DNA from: Mesodorylaimus sp. YZB2_4
Taxonomy: Eukaryota > Nematoda > Enoplea > Dorylaimida > Dorylaimidae
Direction of reading: 5' to 3'
DNA length: 64,000 bases
NCBI GenBank assembly: GCA_030248295.1
Contig: JASANH010001265.1
Location: 186,001 to 250,000, forward strand
The notes beneath the pieces were generated by a model. That model did not search any database. It had not been told where the DNA came from and saw only the letters and a program-made list of their open reading frames with translations. Positions 11,751 to 33,613 of the stretch are shown in pieces. Position 1 is the first letter of the stretch; the number at the start of each line of letters is the position of its first letter. The position numbers were made by a program, and so were the translations under genes.

Positions 11751-14700
11751 TTACGCAGGGCAGCATTCTTCCTCTTCAAAGTCGGCTCCTGTGCCTTTCG
11801 TCACTTTTAGCGCAGTAAATTTCTAAAAGATATGTTGTCACTGATTCGGCCAGAATTTTGCAAACGGTCCACTCGTACCTCAGCCACGGTCACGTGCAAG
11901 CCAACCAGCAAGTCGAAATCTTCCTTTTTGGCGTTAAGTTTTAGCATTCCAGCGAATCCTTGCGCGATCTCGCATGCATTCGGGCTGAGGATGTGAAAAC
12001 CGAGAACTCGCAGCTGCAGAAAACGGACATTCATACTATCCGGTGAATATGGCAGCAAATTGGTTTACCTCATCTTGCTTATTGCACAGAAGTTTAATAT
12101 AGCAATGAGCCTTGTCCACACGCTCTGTAATTTTGAATTCCATAGGATCGAACTGAACGTGATACACCTGCAATTATTCGCAGATGATTAGACGGGTTCG
12201 AGTTCTGCAAAAGTTTCCGTTTCGGATGTCCATTAAGCCCTCGAGCTAGGGCAGGATACGCCCTTATGGAATGACCATTCGCAGATGTAGGTGTAAAACC
12301 AAAATATGTGGGATGGGGATTTTCCCAGGCATCATGCATGACCAATCAATACCAGTCTATTGTACAGTACCTCAACCGCGTCAGCTCCAAACTTTTCGAT
12401 AGCTTCGTCTTCCATATGCCCGCAGCAAGCGTACTCCAATGGCGTAAATACTGATAAGGGGACGGTCGCATAATCGCACTAAAACTTTTAAAACATACTT
12501 ACCCTATTGCATAAAATGACAAATTTTTACCAAAGTAGTTTCTCCTTTGAACAGACGTCGGGCCAATAATCGCCCAGCTTTGATCGCTGCTGAACTCAGC
12601 TCAAAGCCGCCACTCTGCACATCGCCCACAGCATAGATGTAAGGCCTACTGACACTTTGGTCGTTTTTGAAACAAATTATTTTGTTGCTCCTGAAGCAAA
12701 TTTATTTTGACCGGGCCATGTGACCAATAGCTCACGACAGCCTTAGCCCTGCGAAGAACGCTGCTCACTTTTCATTTCGCTTTACTCCAACAGCGTAACA
12801 ACCCATCCTTTCCGTTGAAGCACGTCGTCCAATGGCCAAGATGACCTAAATTTAGGATAAGAACAGAAAAGCTGCTTTACCTACGAGTCATCCGGGCATA
12901 CCGTGTTGTACTCTTCCACAATTTCGCCCGATTCTCCTAACGCTGTCGCCGTCAAAAGTGGAGGACGGCCGTTTTCTATCAGCTCTACCTGAAGAAACAA
13001 CCAGTCATGCCTTATATGGACAATACGTAGGGCATGCAAATGACTTCGGGCAGATACCCAATCCATAAATTTCCCGTAAGGACAAACGCCATACGACACT
13101 ACGTGCTTGCCTTCGTCAGTGAAGTGTTCCTGATAAACTTGACGCCAATAACCTCCATGTGTTTTACGATCCTCTCGGCCATGTCTTGGTCGAAACCTCG
13201 CAGCAGCTTCGACTGAATCATTACTGTCACATCGTAACCCAAACCACGAAGAAGCCCCGCGCATTCCATGGCTGTGGAAGTAGAACCAACGATCAATGTT
13301 TTTGAGGGGGCGTACGGCAAGCTACACAGGTCGTCGCTGAAATACTCAAAGTGCGTATCATTGCATAGCAGCTGGAAAAAGTTGCCGCACCTGGTTATGC
13401 AATGCTCTGCGCCAGAGATATCCAGGTGACGAGCACGCGAACCAGTGGCGATCACAAAACGATCAGCCGTCATTTCCTCGTTTCCCTCATCAACCGCCTG
13501 AGATGCTGAATTTCAAGAACTATGATTTTTAGGCCCATCACATCATCTTACTACAATTCTATGCGTTCCGATGAACCTTGCGCGAGAATTGATATATTTG
13601 ATACTTTTCATACTCAAGGCGATTTGATTGGCGTCGTTTAAGGACGAAATGTGCTTGTTCAAAGTACTGATCATAGTATTCCAGTCGAATTTCAGCGCTA
13701 AAAGGGCGAGACAGACCGTCTTTCTGTGTTGCTTGTCACTGTTCAATCGATCGTGTGGAAGTTCAAGCCAAGGTGACAAAAGAACCCAAATTTTTTAACA
13801 GGGGCGACTAGAAACCAGTGCCGCTTGAGGAGGAGCAGATCTGAACCACAAAATGAGCCTGTGTTCTACTTACGGGAATTCTCCTCGTCAGATGTCCACC
13901 CAAAGTCTTTCGCGTCCATCAAGCCTTGTCCAAGTAAGGCGGCGTGATGTAGTAGTTTCTGAAATAACAACCAGAAACTACTAGATTGTGGCAAAAAAAT
14001 GACGCAAAGCTCTACTTTTGGAATGCATCCGACGTTCACACTGGTTCCACCGAGTCCTGAGCAGAAGTCTGGTTTGGTATCGCCATGGAATGTGGAATGC
14101 ATCACTTACCGTACGTGCTTCCGTGACGACTTTTTTCAAAGAAATCCAAAAGGGCGACATTCTTACCAGCATCCGCTGCTTCCTAAAACTCATGGACTTT
14201 GCTCCACTCCGCAATACAAGACCAGCTCATTCTTACCTGAGCGACAGCCAATCCACCAGATCCGCCGCCGATCACAATCAGATCGAAATCGTGCTCCTCG
14301 AAACATTCCTTCAAGACACCATGCTGCGCCAAGTCGGCCAAATCGAATTCGTTTCCGACGCAATCGCCGTTGATGAAAATGAGCGGCAGTGCGTCACGAC
14401 CAGCCAGTTGATATATCTTTTCCTTCACGGGGTCTGCACTGTATCCTATACCGTATATGTGTATTTAGTAGCACACGCACATCCTGGTATACAACGACCA
14501 CTTATCTACCCAGGTTCCACAAGTTGAAAACATGGGCGGTGACGGAACCATTGGTAACTCGGCGTAGAATGTTATCCACCTGCAGAAGTAAGCGGACTAA
14601 AGATGTAAGAATCAAAAATTATCATGACAGATCTACGCTTAGTTAGTGGGCTAACTATGCCCTGATCCATTCACCAGCACAAAAGCTGATAAGGGAACAT

Positions 14701-15189
14701 CGCCAACGGTAAGTCGAACTTGACAAAACCAAAAATCGCAATTTGTTCTTAAGAGCAAAAGAAAGGTCTCTGCAAAATACTAGACGCGTCTGGCCAACTG
14801 GTCAGCCGTGTCCAGTGAGTAAGGCCCTGTAAAAGCTTAATTATGATAAGTTTTTGAAGAGAGCCCTGCGTGTTTTTCTCAACGCTCTCTTACCACGCAA
14901 AAATTCAAAATTCTCAGCAGAACTTTAGGCGCAGCGCTGCTGACCAGTTAGCCAGACGCGCTATATTTTGCAGGAGCTTTCTTATGCACCTACATAAGAA
15001 CAATCGCAATTTTTTTTGTCAAGTTCGACCGGTTGACGATGCTCGCTGTGAGCGCACAAAGACACCCACCTCGACGACAGCAGGGTCACTCCATCCTGAG
15101 ATAATGAGGACAGCAGGTTTGGTTCGGATCGCCGTTAAAACGTCATCCAATGTAAAAGGGTGGCGAAATATGCCTAAACAGTTAAACAT
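11751..15189 (-). CDS. Thioredoxin-glutathione-reductase-like flavoprotein with altered redox centres
   Basis: About 13 exons splice to an N-terminal glutaredoxin-like domain fused to a thioredoxin-reductase-type pyridine nucleotide-disulphide oxidoreductase, the TGR layout. I chose ATG 15189 ([16 protein letters not shown]). The FAD motif is [16 protein letters not shown]; later landmarks are [60 protein letters not shown] and [16 protein letters not shown]. The catalytic His-Glu pair is kept ([10 protein letters not shown]). Three redox sites differ from the family. The glutaredoxin CPYC position reads DPAV. The flavin-adjacent CVNVGC reads SVNVGC (Ser codon AGT at 14040-14042). The usual Gly-Cys-Sec-Gly tail is Cys-Cys-Pro-Ala before the stop. 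Family members reduce thioredoxin and glutathione with NADPH, but this copy may lack normal activity. One intron (donor at 13109-13110) uses GC-AG. Confidence 0.85.
14713..15029. repeat. Long inverted repeat (foldback) inside TGR-like intron
   Basis: The left arm (about 14713-14812) and the right arm (about 14935-15029) are imperfect reverse complements. GTCGAACTTGAC at 14713 pairs with GTCAAGTTCGAC at 15018. ATCGCAATTTGTTCTTA and its partner, then CTGCAAAATA, CGCGTCTGGC and AACTGGTCAGC, pair in order. The spacer is about 120 bp. Such a structure fits a foldback or MITE-type element inserted in the intron. Confidence 0.65.
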
Positions 15190-15329
15190 TGTTTGAATAC
15201 TGCAACTGCGAGCACTGCACGATAGACGATGAGTAATCGGGCCAAGGATGCTCGAGGCGTATATGCACCTTACGCCCAGGCAACGAGCAGCTCCACACAA
15301 AGTGTAAAGCCCGAGAGGAACTTGCCAAT

Positions 15330-15396
15330 GTCGTACCGTCAGACGATCTGCCAAGGCTGTCTTTTGCTCATAGGCCACATTCAGTTTCGTCATTTT
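15330..15396 (-). pseudogene. Duplicated fragment of a NOP9 exon end
   Basis: A stretch of about 60 bp downstream of NOP9 repeats the end of its penultimate coding exon, including the donor site. AAGACAGCCTTGGCAGAT, CGTCTGACGGTA and ATTGGCAAG correspond to the sequence near 15850-15910 with few changes. The encoded words EQKTALADRLT are the same. Similarity stops inside the intron, so this is a partial local duplicate, not a working exon. Confidence 0.6.
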
Positions 15397-15535
15397 GCCT
15401 AAATCCGGAAGCCGATGGATCCCACTGCGTCACTTCAGTATATATATGTTATTCAGTTTTTACTTCTCTCATGCAGAATAAGTGTTTTTCATGTCACTAC
15501 AGCCTGTTCTGATTCCGAGTCATCAACAGTCAAAT

Positions 15536-18500
15536 TTACTTCAGTAAATCCTCCAACATACGCTTTCTGTCTTTCAAACCAGACATAAATTTGCGCCATT
15601 CCTTGGGTGATACCTTGTACCTCTCCAACTGGTACTTCGTCCACAAGATCTTGCCAAACGGTGTTCTGCTGAGAGCAGTCATGGCTTTATCACTTGTCAA
15701 ACAGTCGGCCATCAAAGACTTTTCCTTATAACTTGCGCGACTCCACAGTTTGTCCACTAATCGACTGCCATATTTGTCGCAGGCAAGCGATACCAGTAGT
15801 GACCGTTCCTACACAACGAAAGTCTATCGTCACATGACAAAGCGTGCTTGCCAATTTCATACCGTCAGACGATCTGCCAAGGCAGTCTTTTGTTCATCGG
15901 CCACGTTATCGCTCGAGAAGAACTCGTCCACGACATGACTGCCCGCAGGGTGACACGACAGCAGAAGGAGCTGGTCAACTTTCAGCTCTAATAGCCCGTC
16001 GACGAACGGTTTCGGTTTCCGGAAGTGCAGCAAATTTTGAACTAAAGCACTACCATGCGCCGTGATGTTATCCTGAAATAACGTAATCGATTACCAGAGC
16101 CCACTGTCAGCCGTGACTGATGCGGGCTCTTAGCGAGGCGCAGAAGTTCCCTCCAGTAGACCCAGGTGATTACTGGCCCAGCCAAGTCCTCTAATTCCAC
16201 TCAAGACCAAGCGTGGTAGAACCAGCTTACTTTTGTTAACACCGACAATTCCTGATCCTCTTTTCCGCTTTCTTTCGCTTCGTCATAGCTTTTCAATTTC
16301 AATGCAAGTTTAAAAAACTCACATCGTCTAGTTTTGGGAGTCTGACATCCAGCTGCAATGCGTAACGCCTAAAAAACAGAAGAGGTCCCCAAAGCTGTAA
16401 CGAACTAAAAAGCGTAAACGTACCCGTTTAAATTCCTTTTGTCGTGTTTTGTTGTTCTTGCAGGCGGCTGCAATAGCGACAAGAACACCGCATCGTTTAG
16501 AGGCCCATAATTCTTCGAAAAGTGGTAACAACTCGTCAACCATTTCGGTGGCCTGAAAGGAGCTGATCTATTCTGGATGCCTCATCCAGTCACCTTTTGC
16601 AGTCTAACCCAAATCTGCAGTACACCCAAATATATTTATCACTTGATCGTGTGCCCAATGCCATTACCAACTTACCAAAGCTTTCCCACGACATCGTTCC
16701 AGCATCCGCTGTAGAGGAAAGTTGGCAAACGGGTGCCTAGCCAGCTCCGCCAGTTTTCCAATCAAGTGGATTCGATACAATGTATCAATAAGGTCATCGT
16801 CGGGACAGTGTTCTAGAATCGACTCCCACACTCGCGACGCCTGTTTGGTCATCCAGAGTTCAAGAAGAATTCTAAAACACAATATAAGGTTTCACCCTTT
16901 CTTTCTACTGACCGAAGCAGCACCCAGAATAATATTTTTTTCAATTGTAGATCAATTGAGATATTGGCATGACAAGATTTGTTGCGACGTAGGATACCTA
17001 GCCTCACGTGACAGTGGGTTCAGGCTGATCTTACAAGCGAGCGGCCCAAGGTCCTTCTTCTAAGCCTGATTGAAAGGCTTATCGTGCTGAGTATCGATCA
17101 CTAAAACCCTGATTCCTACAACAGACCCTCAGCCGTGTATGCCGTTCCACCCGGGGTGCTTGCAACTGCTCTGTGTAATGACGCACCAGCCTGCTGATCG
17201 AATACACTAGGTACTAAGATGCCCCCGCTGACGATCAGTTCCACTGTCAATGGCGCAGTACAGGCCCAAAGTCAAGAACACCAGAGGATCTTTTACCAGA
17301 ACACCAATGCACGACGATGTCCAAACAGTCCTCGATCTTACCCACCGACAAAGCCGCAGACAAACCAAGTCCTGTACCTGCCCTGGAGTCAACTCCTGGG
17401 CGCTTCCAGTATGAACCAAAGGAAACGACGACCGCAGAGGCCCCCTGAGTTGAGAGTGTACAAGTCGAAGTCACTGGCTGTCCACACCACAGGTCTGCCA
17501 TATGGGGTGGACCACAAAAAAACAGTGGCTTACTGAGAGGTTGAGCGCTAATCTCACCCAGCGGCATGTGTTCTTACACTGCCCTGCTGAGCTCCTCCCC
17601 ACCCCACCTAGCCAACTGCACTAGCCACATCCCCAAGCATTCCCGGCGCCCTCAAGCGGCAAGTCAGAACAGATTTGATCCCCATTGCCCTATGACTCAC
17701 GCTTCGCCCGGTGGCCTCATGCTTTTTCGAGAACAGCACACTCTTCGAAAGCAAACATCGTGGTCACTTGTGGTCAGCAATAAACCGAAGACATGTCCGT
17801 CTTATGGATTCATTTTAAAGTCTCTGAATACCACTTTAGTTCGGGCGCTTCCGTCATACAAATCTTACCCGATGTACTCTTCGCTCACAGCGGACGCAAT
17901 AAGTTGTGGCAGACAATTCCTATCGGTGCTGTCAAGGACATTCGCTTCCAATTCGATGTATTCTTGGACCAGACAGGATATCGATTCTTGGTAGTAGTAA
18001 TCTGAAAGCACCAAACAAGGCTGAAAAGATTGGCAACACAGAAAATAGCGAGTGTAGCAAATACTACGTACTGTACATGGACTTCCAATCCAACACCCGT
18101 CCCATTATGCCCACAAGGCACGACCTCAGTTCCGGATCGGAGAGCAATCGTGCCTTGACTGCGTCTGCCTTCTCCGTTTCGGCCTTGTTCCTCTTCTCTC
18201 CACCACCATGATTTCGATTTGGTTTTCCCAGACCGCAGCAAACTCGTCCAAACGCCCTGAGGATATGCGTGGAACACATGCTGGCCACCAATGCATCGAA
18301 TTCCTCCAAAAATACTTCGCCCAACTGTCCAATAATAGCACTAATGGTTTCCACCCCGTTTTCACCCGACTGATTTGTGGCCACCAAGTAAGACCTCAGT
18401 TCATAAAGAATGTTCTCGAGGCAACGACTGCCGACGGCTTTTGAGCACAGTCGAAGAATGGATTTGCGTTTGTTCATGAGCAGCTGACTACAGAATCGGA

Positions 18501-19945
18501 GGCAGCTGGACAGCGATGTTCGACAGATCGTTTCCAAATATCGACTGGCTTCAGGATCACAGCACAAAGCCACTTCGTGCCCTTTGCATTCTTCGATACA
18601 TTTCCATGTCAGTTCATCCGCTTCTAAAAAGACAACGGGCGTCTACTCCACATTCATTCATTCAACAATTACAAATTACGTGGCATAGTTGTGGGCGGCC
18701 ATCTCTCTCAATGGGTGGGCATGCTTGACCAGTATACACGATTCTGTGCCGGTCAGGAAGCTTTAGCAGGGAACTAACAAAGCGGTATGAGACAGCTCCA
18801 ATCATAAAAATTAGGTGTAACATTAGGCATGGTCTAATTTTAGTTCAATGACCATTATGTCGCGATCTTACAATTAGTACAACAGACATGCTTCAGTGGA
18901 TGAAATCTTTGTCTCGTCCTATGGCACAGCAGGACTTGCCAGTGGAAGGCTCGAGCTCAAGATCAAGCAGGACCACGCTCAGTCGCTATCTCTTTATTGC
19001 CAGTACACGACCGCAAGGGCTGATCAGTCTCTCAGTTCGGGAGCATACGCATGTGTCGGCTGTAAGCGAGGTTCTGACAGATCTGAAGGACATGGTGTAA
19101 CCAAGCCTGGCAGGCGTAGGAGAAAATGGCCGACCAAAGTCGGCGGGACAAAAACTTTGACTGGAGCAGGCAAGTCTTGCGACTATGCCTACGGCCGAAA
19201 CATCAACCCGAGGGGTTGACCTCTCCCAGCCAGGAGGGAGTATCGATCAATCTCTGCCACTCGCCATGGCCTACCAGGTGGGGTGTTACACTGGGACCAG
19301 TGCTCAAGAAATACTCGTAATTCAGGCAAGGAACTAGAGACCAGCCACCACGATGCCAGCAAACCAAACCTAAAGGTGTCACTCGAGCTCGACCTTGGCT
19401 TGGTCTGGGTCTCGCGTCTGGCGCTGTTCCCTGAGTCAGCGCACTGATAGGTGCAAGTAGACTATATAGTGTCACTGTACGTAGCAAGTTTACTGAAGTG
19501 GATCAGACACGGATGAAGCCTGTACAAGGCTTCTTGTATGACCCCACGGATACCGACCGAACTATACCCACAAAATTGTGGCACTACTATCTCCACAATC
19601 AGACCTCTGATTGTGGAAAACCTGCTTTGACACTGCGCTTTTTCCTATGCTGTCATAACTACTGATTAACATGTTGCCAGTGACCTTGACTCTCACGATC
19701 ATTCCTAACTGCTGCAGGTCCCCCGCTCGTGACCGACCTTGCCCATTTTCTAAGGACGAGACGCCTTCGGCTACGCTCCTCACGTATTCTTTCAGTTCGA
19801 ATGGCAGACGACCATCGAACTCTCCACCATCGTCTCGACTCTTCTTGGCACTACTATGGCCCGAATATTCCTCTTTCGACGGGTCTGACTCACCGCTTTG
19901 GCCGGCATCAAAATAGCGTGGCCTCTTTTTGCTTCGGAATGCCAT
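15536..19945 (-). CDS. NOP9: Pumilio-type nucleolar protein NOP9
   Basis: NOP9 is a Pumilio-repeat RNA-binding protein needed for 18S rRNA maturation in the nucleolus. The spliced frame gives successive helical repeats with typical words. These include EADELTWKCIEECKGHEVALCC, KRKSILRLCSKAVGSRCLENILYEL, LAELARHPFANFPLQRML, LRIAAGC, ITAHGSALVQNLLHF, LLLLSCHPAGSHVVDEFF and LACDKYGSRLVDKLW. The C terminus is basic (PKEWRKFMSGLKDRKRMLEDLLK) with the stop at 15536. The first exon (19945 downward) starts MAFRSKKRPRYFD and carries an acidic, Ser-rich leader. Its joint to the exon starting near 18613 is not resolved by eye and a small exon may be missing. Introns hold a 600-bp repeat and LTR-like pieces. 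The gene is transcribed toward the TGR-like gene. Confidence 0.85.
17010..17590. repeat. About 600-bp dispersed repeat, copy 1 (NOP9 intron)
   Basis: Shares ordered blocks with 48360-48930: TCTTACAAGCGAGCGG, GTGTATGCCGTTCCACCC, CACCAGAGGATC, CAAACCAAGT, TTCCAGTATGAACC and CGACGACCGCAGAGGCCC. On the minus strand both copies keep a word like WVRSRTV-TSSCI-VL-KDPLV, suggesting decay from a coding element of unknown type. No terminal repeats are seen. Confidence 0.6.
18920..19480. mobile_element. LTR-like remnant interrupted by a smaller repeat
   Basis: Blocks at 18985-19090 and 19330-19470 match the body of the LTR-like sequence at 9460-9720 in the same order (TTTATTGCC ... GGTTCTGACAGA, then CTCGAGCTCGACCTTGG and GGTCTGGGTCTCG). 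A 195-bp repeat at 19096-19290 lies between them. The remnant sits in the first NOP9 intron. Confidence 0.5.
19096..19290. mobile_element. Small repeat with TGTAAC...GTTACA ends, complete copy
   Basis: Begins TGTAACCAAGCCTGGCAGG and ends GGTGGGGTGTTACA, so the ends are inverted. It interrupts a sequence that is continuous at 9460-9720, which supports insertion. The ends resemble those of a solo LTR. Right-half matches occur at 10821-10912 and 22943-23078. Confidence 0.55.
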
Positions 19946-20287
19946 TTTTGCCTACAATGGAAGCGAAATGAAACGAATGAACAATCCGGTGATTCAAGGT
20001 TCACAAAAATGATGAGTCGGTTCAACGAAACCGGTCTCTAGACCAGATCAGTGCCAAAAACGGCCACAGTCGAGCAAATGCTTTACTTGATTCTCTAGCA
20101 TAGCACGATCACTCTAATCGCACCATTATAAATGAACATGGCAAAAATATACATGGATACAGCTAATGCATTACAATAAGCTGCCTGTCAAAAATAAATT
20201 GATTTGTAAAAATTAACAGACTGACACATGGTTTTCACATAAATTATATTCAGATAGAGCGAAAATGTCAAAAATCGATTAGGAGGA

Positions 20288-21797
<1,510 letters not shown>

Positions 21798-22730
21798 CTG
21801 GACCAAACCACCCGACAACCTCTCTCACGATCAGAATAACCGTCGTGCCCGCCTGTCGTCTCCTGACTATTTTATAGCCCTTTACCCTGTCATCAGAGAA
21901 GAATGTTGGCACTAAACCACTACAGAGGATTTGGCTCGGATAATAGCCCGAAGCAATGCAAAGAAGGATAGAAGGCCCTTTGATAGATTTTGCGCACACC
22001 TTAAAAGCTGTGATTTGAAATGGATGGGATGTTCAACAGGCGGGAATTTAAACCTCCCCCCGAAAGTTGCCTCCTTTACTGTACGAAACGGCGAGTTAGG
22101 GATTTGCCATTTATAACCGCAACATTTGTTATTTAGTACTTAGCACCAGACACTCGAAAGGATACTCGCGCAGGTTAGATTACAGAAATACAGAAACCTG
22201 CTCTAGAAATTCACTGTCGTATAAAACTGATAATCTTTAAATTGACTTAAAATCCAACTCTTTGGGTTCCTACTTCACGTAGCATCGACACCGGACGTGC
22301 TAACATTAATGGCTCAGTAAGACTGCAAGAAATGGATAATGCAATTGGACAGCATCACTGCACTACTCCAGGCTCAACATAAGACATACAGCAGCATAGA
22401 GTACAGGTTACAAGTGACCAACACACACTACCTAATCCTAAAGCTTCCAAAACCAGCCCTAATCATTCAAATATGGCAGTGCTCCCCTCCTAACGCACTT
22501 CATAAACGTACAAGACCTCAATCAATGTTCCCAGTGTGCGGGGTAACGGCCCGCCCAAACTAGGAAGCACAAAGGCTATCTGTACTTCAAAAAAGTGCCA
22601 AAAATTTATGAAAGTTCAAAAAATTACAAATGCGTAAGACTGGTCTACTCACATTGACCTGGGAAACTATTCTAACAAGCGTGCATACAGTCAGTGAGCA
22701 TATCGTCAACTGCGGGCCACCATCTCTCGA
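21798..22730. other. Ras upstream region and vinculin downstream region
   Basis: Presumably the Ras promoter on the left and the vinculin 3' untranslated region on the right. Only short unsupported open frames are present, and no repeat or RNA gene is recognised. Confidence 0.4.
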
Positions 22731-32517
<9,787 letters not shown>

Positions 32518-33214
32518 GCTTGTTCAAAGCTCCACCGCTCGAGGACTAATCGAAAGTGTTGAGTGAATAGACTAATCTCCTAAAGCCCCAACTTGACTCC
32601 AATGAATGAGGATGGATGGAGCATAAGTTTGATATGCAAATTAGGGCAACGGCGAGGAATTCCTAAATAAAGCAAAACATTCTGGACTAGTCAATAAAAA
32701 AAGGAACTTGGAACACAAAGCGACGAGGCTAGAAATAGCCTGCTCCCGCCCTCTCTGAGATGTCGATAATATAAGCTGGCGCTTAGCAGGAGCCGCGGCC
32801 AGACGCTCGTTACTAGGACACTAACGCGGCTGGCGCCAAGGAACGGCAGCTGCACGGTAGCTCAAACAGAGTCAAACTAACAACCACCGCTAGGTGGCCA
32901 CGAATCGATGGTTGGAGAGAGTCTATTTATTTCATGGTTAGCTCGAGATGAAAGGAATCCTGAATAAATGATCCCGCCGAGGCCAGCTGGACATCCATTC
33001 GAGCAGCTGTAAATGACGCGGCCTTACATAACAGCAAGTTGTATTGTGTCAGAGTGAATCGATATTGACCAGATTTGGTAGTCTGTTGCGAGTGCACACC
33101 AGAGAGCTGCTGCCTGTTGAGTGGGCTATTAGTAGCTGCGAGGAGTTGAACTGCGTTCACATAGCATGTGCGATTTGTAGTGTTCGGTAGGTACCGGATA
33201 CATACGTGTCCGTG
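32518..33214. other. Vinculin upstream region
   Basis: Intergenic sequence between the vinculin start and a SINE. It probably holds the vinculin 5' untranslated region and promoter. No specific element is recognised. Confidence 0.35.
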
Positions 33215-33613
33215 TCGGCCGTGGTGGTGCAGTGGTGAGGCGTTCGTCTACCCGTCTTGTAAGGTAGCGAGCGGCTGGGCTCGTCCCGGGTTCAATTCCC
33301 AGTCGGTTTGCGAACCATAAACCCTCGCTGACTTTGCACGCCAGGCTATGGGTGACTCACCCTGTACTCACAAGGTGCTCAGACCAGAAAACGCTTGTCG
33401 AACAAAAAACAGCAGAGAACCGTCGACCGTCCGAGCAGAGAACAGTCGACAAACGTACGCTTGTCGAACACTTGCAGGGTTTAGAGCCCACCCGCCATCG
33501 TCCGAAGAAGTCGGTGTCTGGTCCAGAACGCCGTTGCTTATAAGGTTTGACTGCTCAACGGCTATAGACAAAACGAGTGGAAGCTGAAACCTTGAAAAAT
33601 AAAAAGAAATTAA
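33215..33613 (+). repeat. tRNA-derived SINE, family B, copy 1
   Basis: The head GGCCGTGGTGGTGCAGTGG is followed by a B-box-like GGGTTCAATTCCC, as in tRNA-derived SINEs. The body has GCGAACCATAAACCCTCGCTGAC and GCACGCCAGGC, and the 3' part CTTATAAGGTTTGACTGCT. It ends in an A-rich tail (AAATAAAAAGAAATTAAG). The same order is found at 40310-40708 (minus) and 55148-55470 (plus). An internal piece, GTCGACCGTCCGAG with repeats, looks duplicated in this copy. Confidence 0.8.

Noticed and set aside
14018..14527. 169-codon plus-strand frame
   Set aside because: Antisense to TGR-like exons and introns, which have strong family matches on the other strand.
15330..15396. Start exon of the TGR-like gene (MTKLNVAYEQ) at 15393
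   Set aside because: Joining it to the next exon puts a stop in frame, and the sequence is a copy of a NOP9 exon; ATG 15189 fits better.
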